A DNA stretch of 64,000 nt, taken from the NCBI GenBank assembly GCA_964059195.1, contig CAXKWD010000001.1, forward strand, positions 215,706,484 through 215,770,483. Direction: 5' to 3'. A program made the position numbers and the translations under genes. Within the stretch, counting starts at the first letter, position 1. The number at the start of each line of letters is the position of its first letter. The DNA is from Ectobius pallidus (taxonomy: Eukaryota > Arthropoda > Insecta > Blattodea > Ectobiidae). Shown here in pieces: positions 32,814 through 44,004 of the stretch. The notes beneath the pieces are model-generated. The model was not told where the DNA came from. It saw only the letters and a list, made by a program, of their open reading frames with translations, and made no database searches.

Positions 32814-33045
32814 TTCTATACTACTTATTTATGGCTTTAGGTGTTATTTTATTCTTCCACTGGTTTAATTTGGATTGCATTTTGTATCTTTACTTTGCTT
32901 TTATATTCTAACTATCTTATGTATTACGTGTTTCAATCTCTGTTATGTATCTGTCCAATGTACGTATCTGTTTCTGAAACTATTCCCAAACAAGAGTGTT
33001 TGCTCATTCTAGTACAAACATAATATGTAAGCTTGTGTAGGCTAT

Positions 33046-33051
33046 TTGAAA

Positions 33052-33082
<31 letters not shown>

Positions 33083-33083
33083 A
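33046..33083 (+). repeat. (AAAT)n microsatellite
   Basis: About nine copies of aaat directly after 'ctatttgaaataaataaat'. Probably the end of a retroelement 3' region. Confidence 0.9.
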
Positions 33084-33094
33084 TACACCTATTT

Positions 33095-33832
33095 TGCACC
33101 TATCAATTTGGAACAAGAACGCACAGGCCAAAAGCTATAAGTTTGCCAAATTTCAAGTTTCCAGCTCCTGTGGAAGTAGTTAAACAATGTCAGTGAGTGA
33201 GGGAAAACCTTTCCCAAGTTTTTTTAAGGTAAAAAAATTCAACTTTTGTTATTTTCTAAACGGTTATAGGCTAAAAGCTATAAGTTTGCCAAATTTCAAG
33301 TTCTAGCTTATGTGGAAGTGGGTAAAGATTAATGTTAGTGAGTGGGTGATCTAGACTGTCGTAGATTGAATGAAGTTAGAATGTCCAGCCAATTTTTCCA
33401 TACTTGTATGTCAGCTAGAAAAATCAATTTTTTGCACGTTTATGGGAATTGGATGTGCCAATATTTCTGCCAAAATTTTACGATTCTAGTGTGTCAAAAA
33501 TTACATTGAGGAAAATATACATTTAGTTATAATAAAAATAAAATTTAACTCAATCTAAGGTATAACCAATGGAGATAAAACAAAAAGTCATACGACCAAT
33601 GTTGTACATCTCTCAAAGTTACGATACGACTTAACGTTTAGCTACTGTAAGCCTTCAGAGAAACGTCTGTATAGACCTTAAAGTTGCGTCCGATATTTTG
33701 AATGTTTTTTCGGGGGGGAGGTAAAAATTTAAAATCTGTATTTTTTGGAATTTTTCCGTCGGTTATAGGCTAAAAGCCAAATTTCAAGTTTCTGGCTCAT
33801 CTGGAAATAAGCAAACAGTTATGTCATTGATG
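33095..33832 (+). repeat. Imperfect tandem repeat of about 140-170 bp
   Basis: 'gctataagtttgccaaattt' followed by caagttt recurs near 33134 and 33281. A shorter related block ('ggttataggctaaaagccaa' then 'atttcaagtttctggctcat') is near 33758. Each is followed by a tca-gtgagtgag motif. Noncoding. Confidence 0.7.
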
Positions 33833-34248
33833 CCCGGTTTCTACAAACTTGTGAATTACCTATGGGTAAATTACCCATGGACAAATTAGTTCCATTTAAC
33901 CTACAATAGTATAATGAGCAAGGCCTTAGAGTTGTACAGTTAATTTAATTCAGAAGGCTTTGATTCTCATTGTTATTGATCCTATGAAAGGTTAAATTTT
34001 ATCCAGCCATCCATGAAAGGATAAATTAACCCGAAGATTTACCCTTGGAAAGATCTAGCCCAAGTTTGTAGGTACATTTTTTCTGTCATTTTCATATTTA
34101 TCCAGAGGACATTGATCTAGAAACTCGCTACAAGTGTATGTGATTGCTATCTTTAAATTATTTGTGTTTGTGTGGTGTTATTTTTGTGAAAATTCTGTCC
34201 ATTGGATAATTTACCCATAGGTAATTCGCGAGTTTATAGAAACCGGCC
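33833..34248. mobile_element. Inverted-end element, 416 bp
   Basis: About 45-bp inverted ends: CCCGGTTTCTACAAACTTGT on the left and, inverted, GGCCGGTTTCTATAAACTCG on the right, both continuing into 'aattacctatgggtaaatta'. It interrupts the tandem repeat at a gtgagtgag-like site. A 3-bp ATG may be the target duplication. Superfamily not determined. Confidence 0.8.
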
Positions 34249-34317
34249 ATGAGTGAGTTAGCTATGTGATTTTATAGTGAAGTGATGATTTGCTATTTAA
34301 AGAGAATGTGGTCATTA

Positions 34318-34520
34318 ATTGGTCGTTATTTTGGTAACATTCAACCGATTTGGTCCAAATACAATAATATTCTTCCTACGGACATTATAAGTGTGTTTAC
34401 TAAGTTTCACGAAAGTCTGTTAAAGCGTATTCGAGTTATTTCGCGTACACACACGGACGGGTGGATATTTTTCCTGTTCACCAAGTAATGTTAAAAAGCA
34501 CCATTCTGGCACTTAATAAC
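34318..34520 (+). repeat. R1 right-end fragment
   Basis: 'caaccgatttggtccaaata' then 'tactaagtttcacgaaagtc' and the terminal 'gcaccattctggcacttaat' match R1. Confidence 0.8.
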
Positions 34521-34524
34521 GGAA

Positions 34525-34855
34525 AAAAACTAAAATCAAACATTTATTTATTTATTTTATAAATAAACTTTAACAATGCAAGGCCACCGAATGAGCAAGT
34601 GCTCGTGCTCGGGTCCAGTTCAGCCATTTACAATACAGAATTAGTACACAAATACAAATACATAAAGAAAATATAACTAATTTGAAATCAATACCTAGAA
34701 AAATAATAATAATAATAAAAAAGAAAGAACAGGAAAAAGAAAAAAGAAAAGTGGGAAGAACAAAATTGAAATCCTGAGTTAGCCTATAATAAATAAAACG
34801 GTCCCTTAATTGTCTATTAATTACAGAGTGAAGTAAATTTTTAACTACGAAATAA
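34525..34855 (+). other. AT-rich, no gene
   Basis: Contains (AAT)-rich and AAAG-rich simple sequence. The minus-strand frame here is a simple-sequence translation. Confidence 0.3.
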
Positions 34856-34859
34856 GTTT

Positions 34860-36010
34860 TTACTTCCTCTGCCCGTACCATAGGTACTATAGGTAGGCCT
34901 ACAGGAAGTATTGTTTTCGACCCCAAAATTCGAAGTTGAGTTTTTAGCATATATACACGTTTCAAGGCCCCCTGAATCCAAAAATACTATTTTTGGAAAC
35001 ATGTCTGTGTGTCTGTGTGTGGATATCTGTGAACAAGCTAGCTCCAAAAGGGAGAATCGTATGAAAACAAAATTTCGTATTTGGGTCAGGTACCTTCTGA
35101 AGATGTGAGCTGAAGAATGGCGACTAGTTTCTCTTATTTTTAAGGGGACTTTACATGAAGAATTTTTCGTTTTTCGCGATTTTCTCGAAAACGGCTCTAA
35201 CGATTTTCTTTAAATTTTGCACATGGATTGCTCATACTAAGAACTAAAACTTTTATTTGAAACATTTTTTCGAAAAATTCTCTGAAGGGTAGTTATAAGC
35301 CACCCACTGTGAATACGCGCTCTTTGCAATACGGCCTCATGTAATGGAAAGTCGTACGAAGACAAAATTTTGTATTTTGGTTAGGTACCTTCTGAGGCTG
35401 TGACACGAAGAATGGCGACAACTTTCCCTTACTTTTAAGGGGACTTTACACGAAGAAATTTTTGTTTATCACGATTTTCTCAAAAACGACTCTAAGGAAC
35501 TTCCTTTAAATTTTGTACATTGAGTGCTTATACCAAGAGCTAACACTTTTATTTGAAACTTTTTTCAAAACAAATTCTCTGAAGGGTGGTTGTAACTGAC
35601 CACTGTTTGTAAGATCTCTGTTTTGCCTGAACAACTCAATACGTGGACATTCACGGCCTTTTATTCTATATAAGCACGTGAAGTGAGAAAGATGTATTGT
35701 TGGCCATGCTTACAGTAAAGAAATATCTGAGGGGAATATTTTATCAATTTCGGAAATTATTCTTAACGGTGAAAAGTTGAATAAACGTTTGCAGTCACTT
35801 TTTTTTATTTATTATTTTTTATTATTGTTATTAATTTTTGTTTGTTTGTCCATAGCTTGCGTTTTTAGTCGCAACATTCAAAGAATGGTTTATACTTTAT
35901 ATGGTATTTATAGCATAATTAGCGTAAAATTGTGTCTTGCGATTCTGTACAAGGATATGTGAATACTGCTAACTTTTATTTGGACAGAGGAAGTTATGTG
36001 ACTTTCACAT
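34860..36010 (+). repeat. R9, fuller copy with internal duplication
   Basis: Ends ACTTCCTCTGCCC and, inverted, CTTCCTCTGTCC form a short inverted pair. Inside, a unit of about 290 bp is present twice (about 35080-35340 and 35380-35610): 'ggtaccttctgaagatgtga', 'aaggggactttacatgaaga' and 'ttctctgaagggtagttata' against their diverged second forms. The reverse of one unit is at 20735-21015. Confidence 0.8.
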
Positions 36011-36019
36011 CAGATTTTT

Positions 36020-36257
36020 TGATAAAGTTATTGAATTTTTTGCTGTTCATATGTACTATTTCTGCATGTAAATTTACAGAATAATGCACAAGAAATAAAC
36101 GATGGCACTAATCATTGTGTAAACGTTTTCTATGCAGTCCGACATATATTTATAATTTGCGTGAGAAAATGAGTCTCGGGAATTTAAGGGTTATGTTTAA
36201 AGCCTTCCAGCTTCATTGCAAAAAAAAATATTAAAGGCCTAATAATAATAACAACAA

Positions 36258-36288
<31 letters not shown>

Positions 36289-36755
36289 GAATTTATATAT
36301 TTATGACGTGATCAACAGGCTCCATTATCACTTAAAACATCTAAGAAAATTAATTAGCATCTTTTATCATGCCATTACTGCGTGCTAAGCCGGCTGTTAA
36401 TTTTAGCACAGTCTGCTACAAACAAAGCCATTCTATGTGTGTGACGCTTAATCAAACAAATGACGGTTAATTCCCATGGCCTTCGCACAGCTGCAAATTA
36501 TTCATTGCCAACATCGATATTGTTTTGTTAAACACGTCCTGACTATACGTAATGAAGCTCCATGGCAAAATTTTACTTTAGGTTATGACAACATATGAAG
36601 TCGTTTGGCAGTATTCTGGTTACAATCATTCGATATTATTACAGGTTTCATCAATCTCTGTTAGGCTTAACAACTCCTTATATACAGGAGTTTTCAGTAT
36701 AAGACAAGTTTTCCTGGACATAACCGGTTGTTTTTGACATGTAAAATTACTAAAA
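36020..36755 (+). other. No gene; (TTA)n run
   Basis: (ATT)n at about 36255-36288. No other shared repeat or coding signal. Confidence 0.35.
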
Positions 36756-36767
36756 ATGTCTTATGGG

Positions 36768-37586
36768 TAGGGGCCGTATTTTTTGGTAACAATGATAAGC
36801 GCGAGATTTTATAAAACAACCTCCCTTAACTATATTTAGCTTGCATATGCTTAAAATACCAATATGAACAAAATTGAATCCACGAAATATCGCGAAATTT
36901 ACTCGATTCCGCGAAATGTGTCTATAAGCGCGAAATATGCCCCTTCTGTCCGTAAAGTGAGAAATGAGGACGAAAATGTATCTTAAAATCACAATATTGT
37001 GTTTTGGTCTACTGTATTTTTATTTCTTAGCAGCATGCTTTTTTTTTCTGCTGTTTCTGTGGCGGTCGAAGATTTACCGATATATCGATATTTGTGATCG
37101 ATTACAAAGATTGCAGAATTTACGCAAAGATTGTCTGTGACCTGGTTTGTACTGTTGAGTACTCTTCTTTCCTTCTATATCTTTGCCAAGTTAACGATGC
37201 CTATGATCGATTACAGCAGAAGAGAGTAGAGTGTTTGTTACTTGTATTCAACAGTTTTTATCCACAGTAGTATGGTTGGCACTTCTATTTGTAAATGGCT
37301 ATCTGATGGTGTTTAGTAGAAATTACGATAATATTTCTCGTCATTATATTTGAACATAAACTCTAATCATGTCTAAATCGAAAGTTACTTCAGTTCATAC
37401 AAGGAGAGAACAATATAGAAATGAGGGGGTGGGGGTGTTAGTTCATGTAAATAAAGAAGCAAAGTTTATCATTGCGCAATGTTCCCAATGTAGTATAAGT
37501 AATTTATTTCACGAAATACCCACCGAAATAGAAGGAAGTTAAGACCGAAATCAGCCATTTTATTTCACCAATAAATCAGGGCCCTA
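36768..37586. mobile_element. hAT element, 819 bp, exact 8-bp target duplication
   Basis: CTTATGGG at 36760-36767 and 37587-37594. Inverted ends TAGGGGCCGTATTTTTTGGT and TAGGGCCCTGATTTATTGGT. A short open stretch on the plus strand near 37370 (MSKSKVTSVHTRREQYRN) might be a relic of a transposase N terminus, but it stops within 60 residues. Confidence 0.92.
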
Positions 37587-37594
37587 CTTATGGG

Positions 37595-37898
37595 GGATTA
37601 CGTGATAAAACTGCATGTAACGGAAATACGTAAAGTCTAGATAAATGTTGCAGAAGACACGGCGTCAGTTATATTACTCCATTCTTGGTAATGAATAGAG
37701 AAGCTCTTGACTACAATGTATTTTAACATATTCGGGGGGGGGCATTTGCTAAAACAGCATAGGCCTATAGGCTAATGGAAATAAGGCAATTCTAGACGAA
37801 TGTAGAAACCTCTGCCTCAGTAGGCCTATACCACTCTTGCTATTGGATAGAGAGGATCTTGACCACAATACGGTCAAATGTTTGTAAATATATTATAA
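37595..37898 (+). other. No feature recognised
   Basis: Single-copy looking. Two TAGGCCTA octamers lie at 37760 and 37821. Confidence 0.3.
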
Positions 37899-38050
37899 CT
37901 AGGGTTCGGATGTTTATGACATTTCATATTTTTTTCCTGACCTCCATTCTCGCCGCAAACACAAATTAAATATGAATTGCACATTTGTTATCCTAATCGG
38001 ACCGTTTTTATTTTTGCACATAAAGTCATATTTTGGTGATTTTCATGGTA

Positions 38051-38356
38051 AAAAAAAGTAAAGTGATCCCTATACAGGCCATGGAGGCCCAGAGGGTTCA
38101 AGGAGGTTGAGGGTCCCAGATTTTGGACATTCGGCACTTGAAGGTGGAAAGGTTGTCAGCCTTACGCACCAGCCGCCTTTACTCCCAGGATTGCTCCTGG
38201 TACTCATTTCTGTTGGAGGCTGAGTCGACCCCAGAGCCATGGTACCACCAGAAGGATTAGGCCAATTGAAAAACTCCAACGACCTCATCGGGAATCGAAC
38301 CCGCGACCTTCCGGTTTGTAGCGCAGCGCCTCAACCACTACGCTACGGCGTACCCC
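38051..38356 (-). mobile_element. SINE-A, intact head, 13-bp target duplication
   Basis: GATTTTCATGGTA at 38038-38050 and 38357-38369. On the minus strand the head has a tRNA-like A box (tagcgtagtggttgaggc) and B box (GGTTCGATTCC). The body is as in the other SINE-A copies and ends 'ggatcactttacttt'. Confidence 0.94.
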
Positions 38357-38832
38357 GATTTTCATGGTATTGGCCATATTTCGGTGATATTTGTAATTTA
38401 ACGTCATATTTCAGTTATAAATCCGGTAAAGGAGCACAATTATGCATTATGTGCACTAAATTGTCGACTTAATTTTTTTTTTTCTGATAAAGCGTCATGA
38501 ATATTTTGGTTTTACTGTAACTGAAATGTGAAGGGATAATAACAAGTAATAACACAATTACTTCTTCATCCTTGTTGTTAACTTCCAATAAACATTTTTT
38601 AACAAGATTTTCATTTCACATTTGCAGTGGTATCTGGAAACATTAACAGATTAGAAGTTTCTTACAAGTATAACTTTAAATCAACGGTAAGATTGTTAAA
38701 AAGTGATTTTCTGATTGAATTAATATGATGTAATAATTTAGTGTCATTAAACGTTTAAAATTGGAACATTTATTTTTAGGAAAAGAGCGTTCTTTTAATA
38801 GGTCAAATTTTTTGGTCATATAGCCATTATGA

Positions 38833-39310
38833 CATGCTAACTAGTAGTCTGAACCTAGAGCTACGTAAAAACCTGGTGAAGTGTTATATTTGGAGTATTG
38901 CTTTGTATGGATCAGAGACATGGACTTTGAGGAAATTAGAGAAGAAATATTTAGAAAGTTTTGAAATGTGGTGCTGGAGACAGATAGAAAATATAAAGTG
39001 GATGGACATGGTGACAAACGAAGAGGTTCTGAGTAGAGTGGGTGAGAAGAAGTCAATCATACACACAATTCGTCAGAGGAAAGCAAACTGGTTGGGCACA
39101 TTCTCAGAAGGAACTGCTTATTACATGATGTCGTAGAAGGAAGATTGGAGGGTACAACTAGTCTTGGAAGAAGAAGAATTCAGCTGTTGGACGATTTAAG
39201 GGAAAAGCGGAAATATTGGATGCTGAAGGAGGAAGCAGAGGATAGACAGTTTTGGAAAACAAAATTCGCGTACCAAGTTTGAAAACCTGCCGGAAGGCAG
39301 AATACTTACT
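38833..39310 (+). pseudogene. LINE ORF2 C-terminal fragment ending in (TAC)n
   Basis: The plus-strand frame 38834-39136 shows KCYIWSIALYGSETWTLRKL, then FEMWCWRQIENIKWMD, VTNEEVLSRVGEKKSI and RQRKANWLG. This is the post-RT region of a LINE common in insects. A frameshift near 39130 leads into the usual GRRRIQLLDDL-like end in another frame. It ends in tactactactac. Confidence 0.85.
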
Positions 39311-39604
39311 ACTACTACATAGCCATTTTTAAGGTCATATTAGAGTCATATTTTCCATTTTTGTTAGGTCATAAACATCCGAACCCTAATTAAGTTATAA
39401 CAGACGAGAAGACAGTATTCGTTCTAACTCTACTTAACAGAAAAGCATATTAATTTATAGCTATACAGTGCACGCTACTTGATCCAAAATCTTTCCTTTC
39501 TGTACGTCTTATTTCCGCTTCAGATCTAATATTAACGGAGTATTAAAAAATCTAATATCCATCACGACATACACACGCAAACAAACATTCTCTTTTTATA
39601 ACAT

Positions 39605-39955
39605 TCTTCTTCTTCTTCTTTTATTTAAAGACGTCCTCACCCGAGGGATGTCCAACGTCTCTTCTAGCTCCTTGTAGAGTACTTAGTCCAAATTTATTAT
39701 ATGGAAGCAAAGATTTTGTTAACTACTTCATAACTTCATTTTACAACTTTTGACAAATCTGTTAATAGCTTTCAATTTCTTTAAGTTGGGATTTAAAATA
39801 ATGTAGTTCATGTCAATTGGTCCAAATTTCTTCTGATCGTATAAACAATCCAATAGTAGTAATCTTTCTTTCTGAAAAAGATGACATTCCAGCAGCAGGT
39901 GTTTAATATCTCCTCTTTCCCCACAAATACAAAGTCCGGATTCATGACGTTTTTA
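39605..39955 (-). pseudogene. LINE ORF2 C-terminal fragment
   Basis: The minus-strand translation gives SGLCICGERGDIKHLLLECH, then FQKERLLLLDCLYDQKKF. This is a C-x-C...H...C knuckle like those of the other LINE ends here, with a stop after KSCKMKL near 39738. It is not one of the longer open frames because it starts mid-element. Confidence 0.7.
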
Positions 39956-39959
39956 TAAC

Positions 39960-40445
39960 ATTAATCAGTGAGAATTTCCGCAGAAGCTAAATATCTGATT
40001 TGATTTTGTTTTTGAGAGAAATAAATGCAATATCCCGAATGAAATATACCTCATACACTGAAACCACCCGGAAGAAAACACTGTTCACTGTTCAGTTTAC
40101 ATGAAACACATTAAAACTGTCACTAAAAAGCTGCCGAGGAAATAGAATTCCATTAAAATAATGGGGTTTTATGTAAAATGAAATGTGACATGTTTGCTGA
40201 TTGAAAAAGGCTTTCGTAAACAAACAAGCAGTAGAACAAAAGACGAGCTATGTATTGTTTAGCAGCAGTTGATGGATTTCTGAATGCTCACCAGCGTCTG
40301 ACAGCTTACAAAGACAAACACGAGATATAAGATCTACTGAACACACCGGTACTTAGTTAATGAACCATGTTCTTTAATCCAACCACATAACAGATACCAA
40401 ACACTCTCCATGCACTTAATTTATTCTTGATTAATTACTTAAATC
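39960..40445 (+). other. No feature recognised
   Basis: No shared repeat or coding signal. Confidence 0.3.
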
Positions 40446-40449
40446 GCAA

Positions 40450-41033
40450 TCTCTATATATATAAAAGGCTTTGTCCTGACTGACAGGGATCAACGTAGAG
40501 CCTAAACTATAACAGATAGAGACTTGGAATTTTGACAGTACCTTCGTTTCATAATGTAGGTGCTCACTAAGAAAGGATTTTGAAAAATTCTGATTTTAAA
40601 TGCCAAAAATCAAATGTTTTTGAGAATACTTAATCCCTTCTTACACAGAATTATCGAATCCGAATCACATTTGACATTAAAACATATTGTTTCAGGTGGG
40701 GTTGGAATTAAATTAAATGGAAGTTTGACAATTAAGTTACAGTTGGCTTTGTCTATTTTTGTTATACCTTGAAAATTAAACTTTCGCGATCGCTTGAATG
40801 TTGTAAGCCCTAATATGGTCAAGCATTGTTTTATTTGGACGAAACTCACTACACAGGGGGTTTCTGGACCAAGGAACTCGAATTTGAGGTCGCTTTTACA
40901 AGGCGATGCTATCTAATCGTGGTATGTAGTCCACGTGATTTAGGTGTTAATAAATACAATGATTTAACTATTATGCTCTTAATTTTTAATTTTTGAAATA
41001 ATTATCGCGGGCGAAGCCGCGGGAACATGCTAG
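40450..41033 (+). mobile_element. Complete non-autonomous Helitron, 584 bp
   Basis: Starts TCTCTATATATATAAAAGGC after A. It ends with the hairpin CGCGGGCGAAGCCGCGGG, then AACATGCTAG followed by T. TC start, 3' hairpin, CTAG end and A^T insertion are the diagnostic Helitron features. No Rep/helicase gene. Confidence 0.9.
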
Positions 41034-41089
41034 TATTTTTATAAGTGACCAAATATGATATGCATGTCAGAAAAGAATTATTATACCAA

Positions 41090-41630
41090 GTTATTAAGTG
41101 CCAGAATGATACTTCATGAAATTGTATGGGGGACGGCAATATGTCTGTCCATCTGTCTGCCTGTCCATGTGATTGTAAGCGCGATAACTCAAACGCGCTT
41201 TATTGGATTTTCATAAAACTTTATATACGCATTTATAACGTCCATGGCAAGAAGCCTATTGATATTGGACCAAATCGGTTGACCGGCACCGTAGTAATGC
41301 CCAATTTAGCGCCTATTTTATGGTAATGTATTAGAAAGAATTCATCAAATGCAAACCAGTTCTCATGACAACATATTGTTTTACAGTGTTCATATACGGC
41401 TTCGGAAGTTGCAATACAATTAGCTTTGACAAATAACACTAGGCCTACCCACATATTCCTTCATATATGCTTATCATACTAGAACTTTGTTCTTCTGTAA
41501 GCCCTGCTTAATGAATCGTTCTGGAGCTTAACTCGGAAATAAACTTATTTTCTGCTTATCATAATTAAAATTATCGCTGATTAAACAAAAGCATTCCGGC
41601 ACTTTGTTACATCAGATTACCTGATTTTAT
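41090..41630 (-). repeat. R1, fuller minus-strand copy
   Basis: Left edge TTATTAAGTGCCAGAATG, right edge CATTCCGGCACTTTG. The reverse of 29845-30345 throughout. Confidence 0.82.
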
Positions 41631-41667
41631 TTTATCGTTACCAATTGTTTGTTTGTTATGCCATATA

Positions 41668-41740
41668 GGCGTACTCTCGATTATCCGTGCAATTGTGACG
41701 TGCGATAACCCCGGATAATCCGAAAATTGACCGAAAAAGG
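41668..41740 (+). mobile_element. Possible pogo-like end
   Basis: 'gcgtactctcgattatccgt' and then 'accccggataatccg' resemble pogo/Tigger terminal sequences, with TA just before. A partner end was not found. Confidence 0.35.
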
Positions 41741-41744
41741 GCAA

Positions 41745-42095
41745 TTCATTAAGAAAATGCTTTTGAACAATTTTTATTAGACATTATTTATGACTTTGTA
41801 AATAAACGTTTTTCTTTACTCTTAAGTTTGTTATACTTTTCACAAAAAGTCTCAATTATTTATGTGTGATAAAACTCTTTTTTTTTTTTTTTTAGTTGTA
41901 AGAATTATAGCCATTTTAATAGTCATAGATAAAAAAAAAAGTTTCAAGAGAAGTACGCGTCCCCTACTGTTTCAGTTACAGAAACCAGATTTTCGGGGTG
42001 CCGATAAAAGTAAAAAATTCAAAGTATTTTTTAAAAAGTAAATACAGTGAACTGTTTACCCACAACACACAGAAAGACAGACGCCATTAAAGAAA
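41745..42095 (+). other. No gene recognised
   Basis: AT-rich with a T run at about 41878-41894. Confidence 0.3.
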
Positions 42096-42099
42096 ATAG

Positions 42100-42530
42100 T
42101 ATATTGCGACACAAGGGCGGAAAGGCACATTTACGGGTTTTTAAGTTTTCGAGACCCGTCCCAAATGCCTTTACGGTCCGTGTGTTGCATGCTATTTTTT
42201 GCACGACGGTTACTTATATCAATTTAATTATATTAATTGTGATATTACCTGAAAATATTATGTAAATACAGACTTGAAGAATGGTGCTTATTTCAGAAAG
42301 GGATTCGCATTTGTTATTGTTTATGGCAACCGAATATTTATAAAGCGGGGAGGCCTTGGTCATTTCTGCTCGCAAATAAGCATTTGCGGGCGGTAAAGTA
42401 ACTTTCCGCCCGTCGCCCCTGGCAACAAGTCACTTTCCGCCCGTCGCCCCTAGCAACAAGATTGCGTGTGGTAATGTCAAGTTACTATCCATGTAAACAA
42501 CTTTCGTAAGTAACACTTACTAGCTAAGGA
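42100..42530 (+). repeat. R2, variant subfamily
   Basis: Aligns with 48694-49142 by 'tattgcga', 'ttgcatgctattttttgcac', 'gatattacctgaaaatatta' and 'gcaacaagattgcgtgtg'. The hairpin arms differ: AAAGGCA...TGCCTTT and ACGGGT...ACCCGT at 42121-42172, and GCGGGCGGTAAAG...CTTTCCGCCCGT at 42386-42413. The second hairpin's 3' arm plus 'cgcccctggcaacaag' is duplicated. Confidence 0.82.
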
Positions 42531-42534
42531 GTGA

Positions 42535-43055
42535 AAAAAACGGCTTTTAGGCATCGTGAAACGTTATTCTGGTGTTTACTCAACTTCGGTTTTTGTCTCC
42601 ATTCAAATATCATGACCAGAGGTACATCGTTGCAATTTTAATCCACAGAAATTCACAACCTTTATAAATAGTGGTGACGAACCGCACAGTAAACAATTAA
42701 TGTAACGTGTAAATATTATCCTCAGCTCTAACTTTGCAGCTTCTGATTGTACTGGGATTTGCCAATGACGCTTTGATCGTATGAAACACATATGGCTACA
42801 GAAAACATTTAAGAAACTGGACTACAAGTGAAACCAAGTAAGTGTGTGGCCAAATCCATTGAGAAAGGGAAACTTAAAGAAGAAAATATTGAACGTCAAT
42901 GAGAACTATAATATTAGACTAATTAAACATGGGAAAATAATATCTCGGAGTCACACTTACCGATGAAATGGACTTCTATTCAAGCAGCACAATTTAAAAT
43001 CTAATTAAGAAGAACGACCCCTCTGACGTAATCTCTCTTGTTGAAATCAACAGAA
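42535..43055 (+). other. No feature recognised
   Basis: No coding signal or shared repeat. Confidence 0.3.
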
Positions 43056-43059
43056 ATTC

Positions 43060-43237
43060 CTCGCTTTAAGCACATCTCTAAATAATTCGAAATAATTTAA
43101 TGTGTTATGTAATGTAATTTAACGTATTTTATGTTATTTATTATGCCATAATGTAACAACTAATGTAGCCTACTTTTAGTTCCTGGTGAAGTGGAAGAAA
43201 AGACCTTACGGTCTTAACTTCTCCAGGTTAAATAAAC

Positions 43238-43303
<66 letters not shown>
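43060..43303 (+). repeat. LINE 3' end with (ATT)n tail
   Basis: 'gtggaagaaaagaccttacg' followed by 'gtcttaacttctccaggtta' and AATAAA precedes (ATT)n at 43232-43303. It matches in reverse the 3' end of the LINE at 57503-58365 ('aaggccttctcttccactca'). Confidence 0.75.
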
Positions 43304-43535
43304 CTCTAATTACGTCATTAATCGGAGCAGATTATAAAGGGCGAAGCATTTTCTGATACAAGTTCTTAGCGATGGTAGGTTCCATTGACACCACATATTA
43401 AACATAAACTCATGTCCTTATAAGCCACATCGTTACGGAGCCCAATTTTTATTTTCGAGATGGGCACAAAACGTTTTTTGTGTTCTTTTTAATTTCGAGT
43501 TCTATGGTGGCTTCCTCTTCGGGAAGAACATAATC

Positions 43536-43975
43536 TGAGTGTTCCAAAACAGGGTGCTTAGGAAAATATTTTGGCCTAAGAGAGATGAAAATGGAGACTG
43601 GAGAAAACTGCATAACGACGAGCTTCATAACCTGTACTCTTCACCGGATATAGTAAGGGTAATTAAATCACGGAAAATGAAATGGGCTGGTCATGTTGCG
43701 CGCGTGGGGAGGAAAAACATGTCTCAAAAATATTGACTCGGAGACTCGAAGGGAAAAGACCACTTAGAAGACCTAGACGTACTTGGGAGGACAATATGAA
43801 AATAGATTTAAGAGAAGTAAGATTTGAAAGGGACTGTTGGATGGAGTTAGCACAGAATACGGTTGAATGGTGGCCTCAGATAAGTGCGGCATTGAACCTT
43901 CGCGTTCCATAAAATAGATAATATTCCGTTAGCTTGCTGAGGAATTGTTTACTGCCATTGAGTAAGTAAGTAATT
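43536..43975 (+). pseudogene. LINE ORF2 C-terminal fragment
   Basis: Translation: FQNRVLRKIFWPKRDENGDW, then NDELHNLYSSPDIVRVIKSR, KWAGHVAR, a frameshift near 43730, and RPLRRPRRTWEDNMKIDL to a stop at 43910. This is the region after the RT of an insect LINE often seen as isolated copies. The 3' tail (aaatagataatattccgtta) is shared with 16650 and 46020. Confidence 0.88.
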
Positions 43976-44004
43976 CATGACTGAGTGGTAAAGAAGGTCT
44001 TTTT

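Larger units (their letters stand above)
37900..39388. mobile_element. hAT-like element carrying a SINE and a LINE fragment
   Basis: Inverted ends TAGGGTTCGGATGTTTATGA and TAGGGTTCGGATGTTTATGA (right end inverted, one base skipped later). GTTATAAC / ATTATAAC may be a shifted target duplication. Inside are a SINE-A (38051-38356) and a LINE 3' fragment (38833-39310). The remaining sequence has 'gtcatatttcggtgatattt'-type runs like those in other hATs here. Confidence 0.72.

Noticed and set aside
36750..36992. Minus-strand 80-residue ORF
   Set aside because: Lies across the left end of a hAT element and has no domain.
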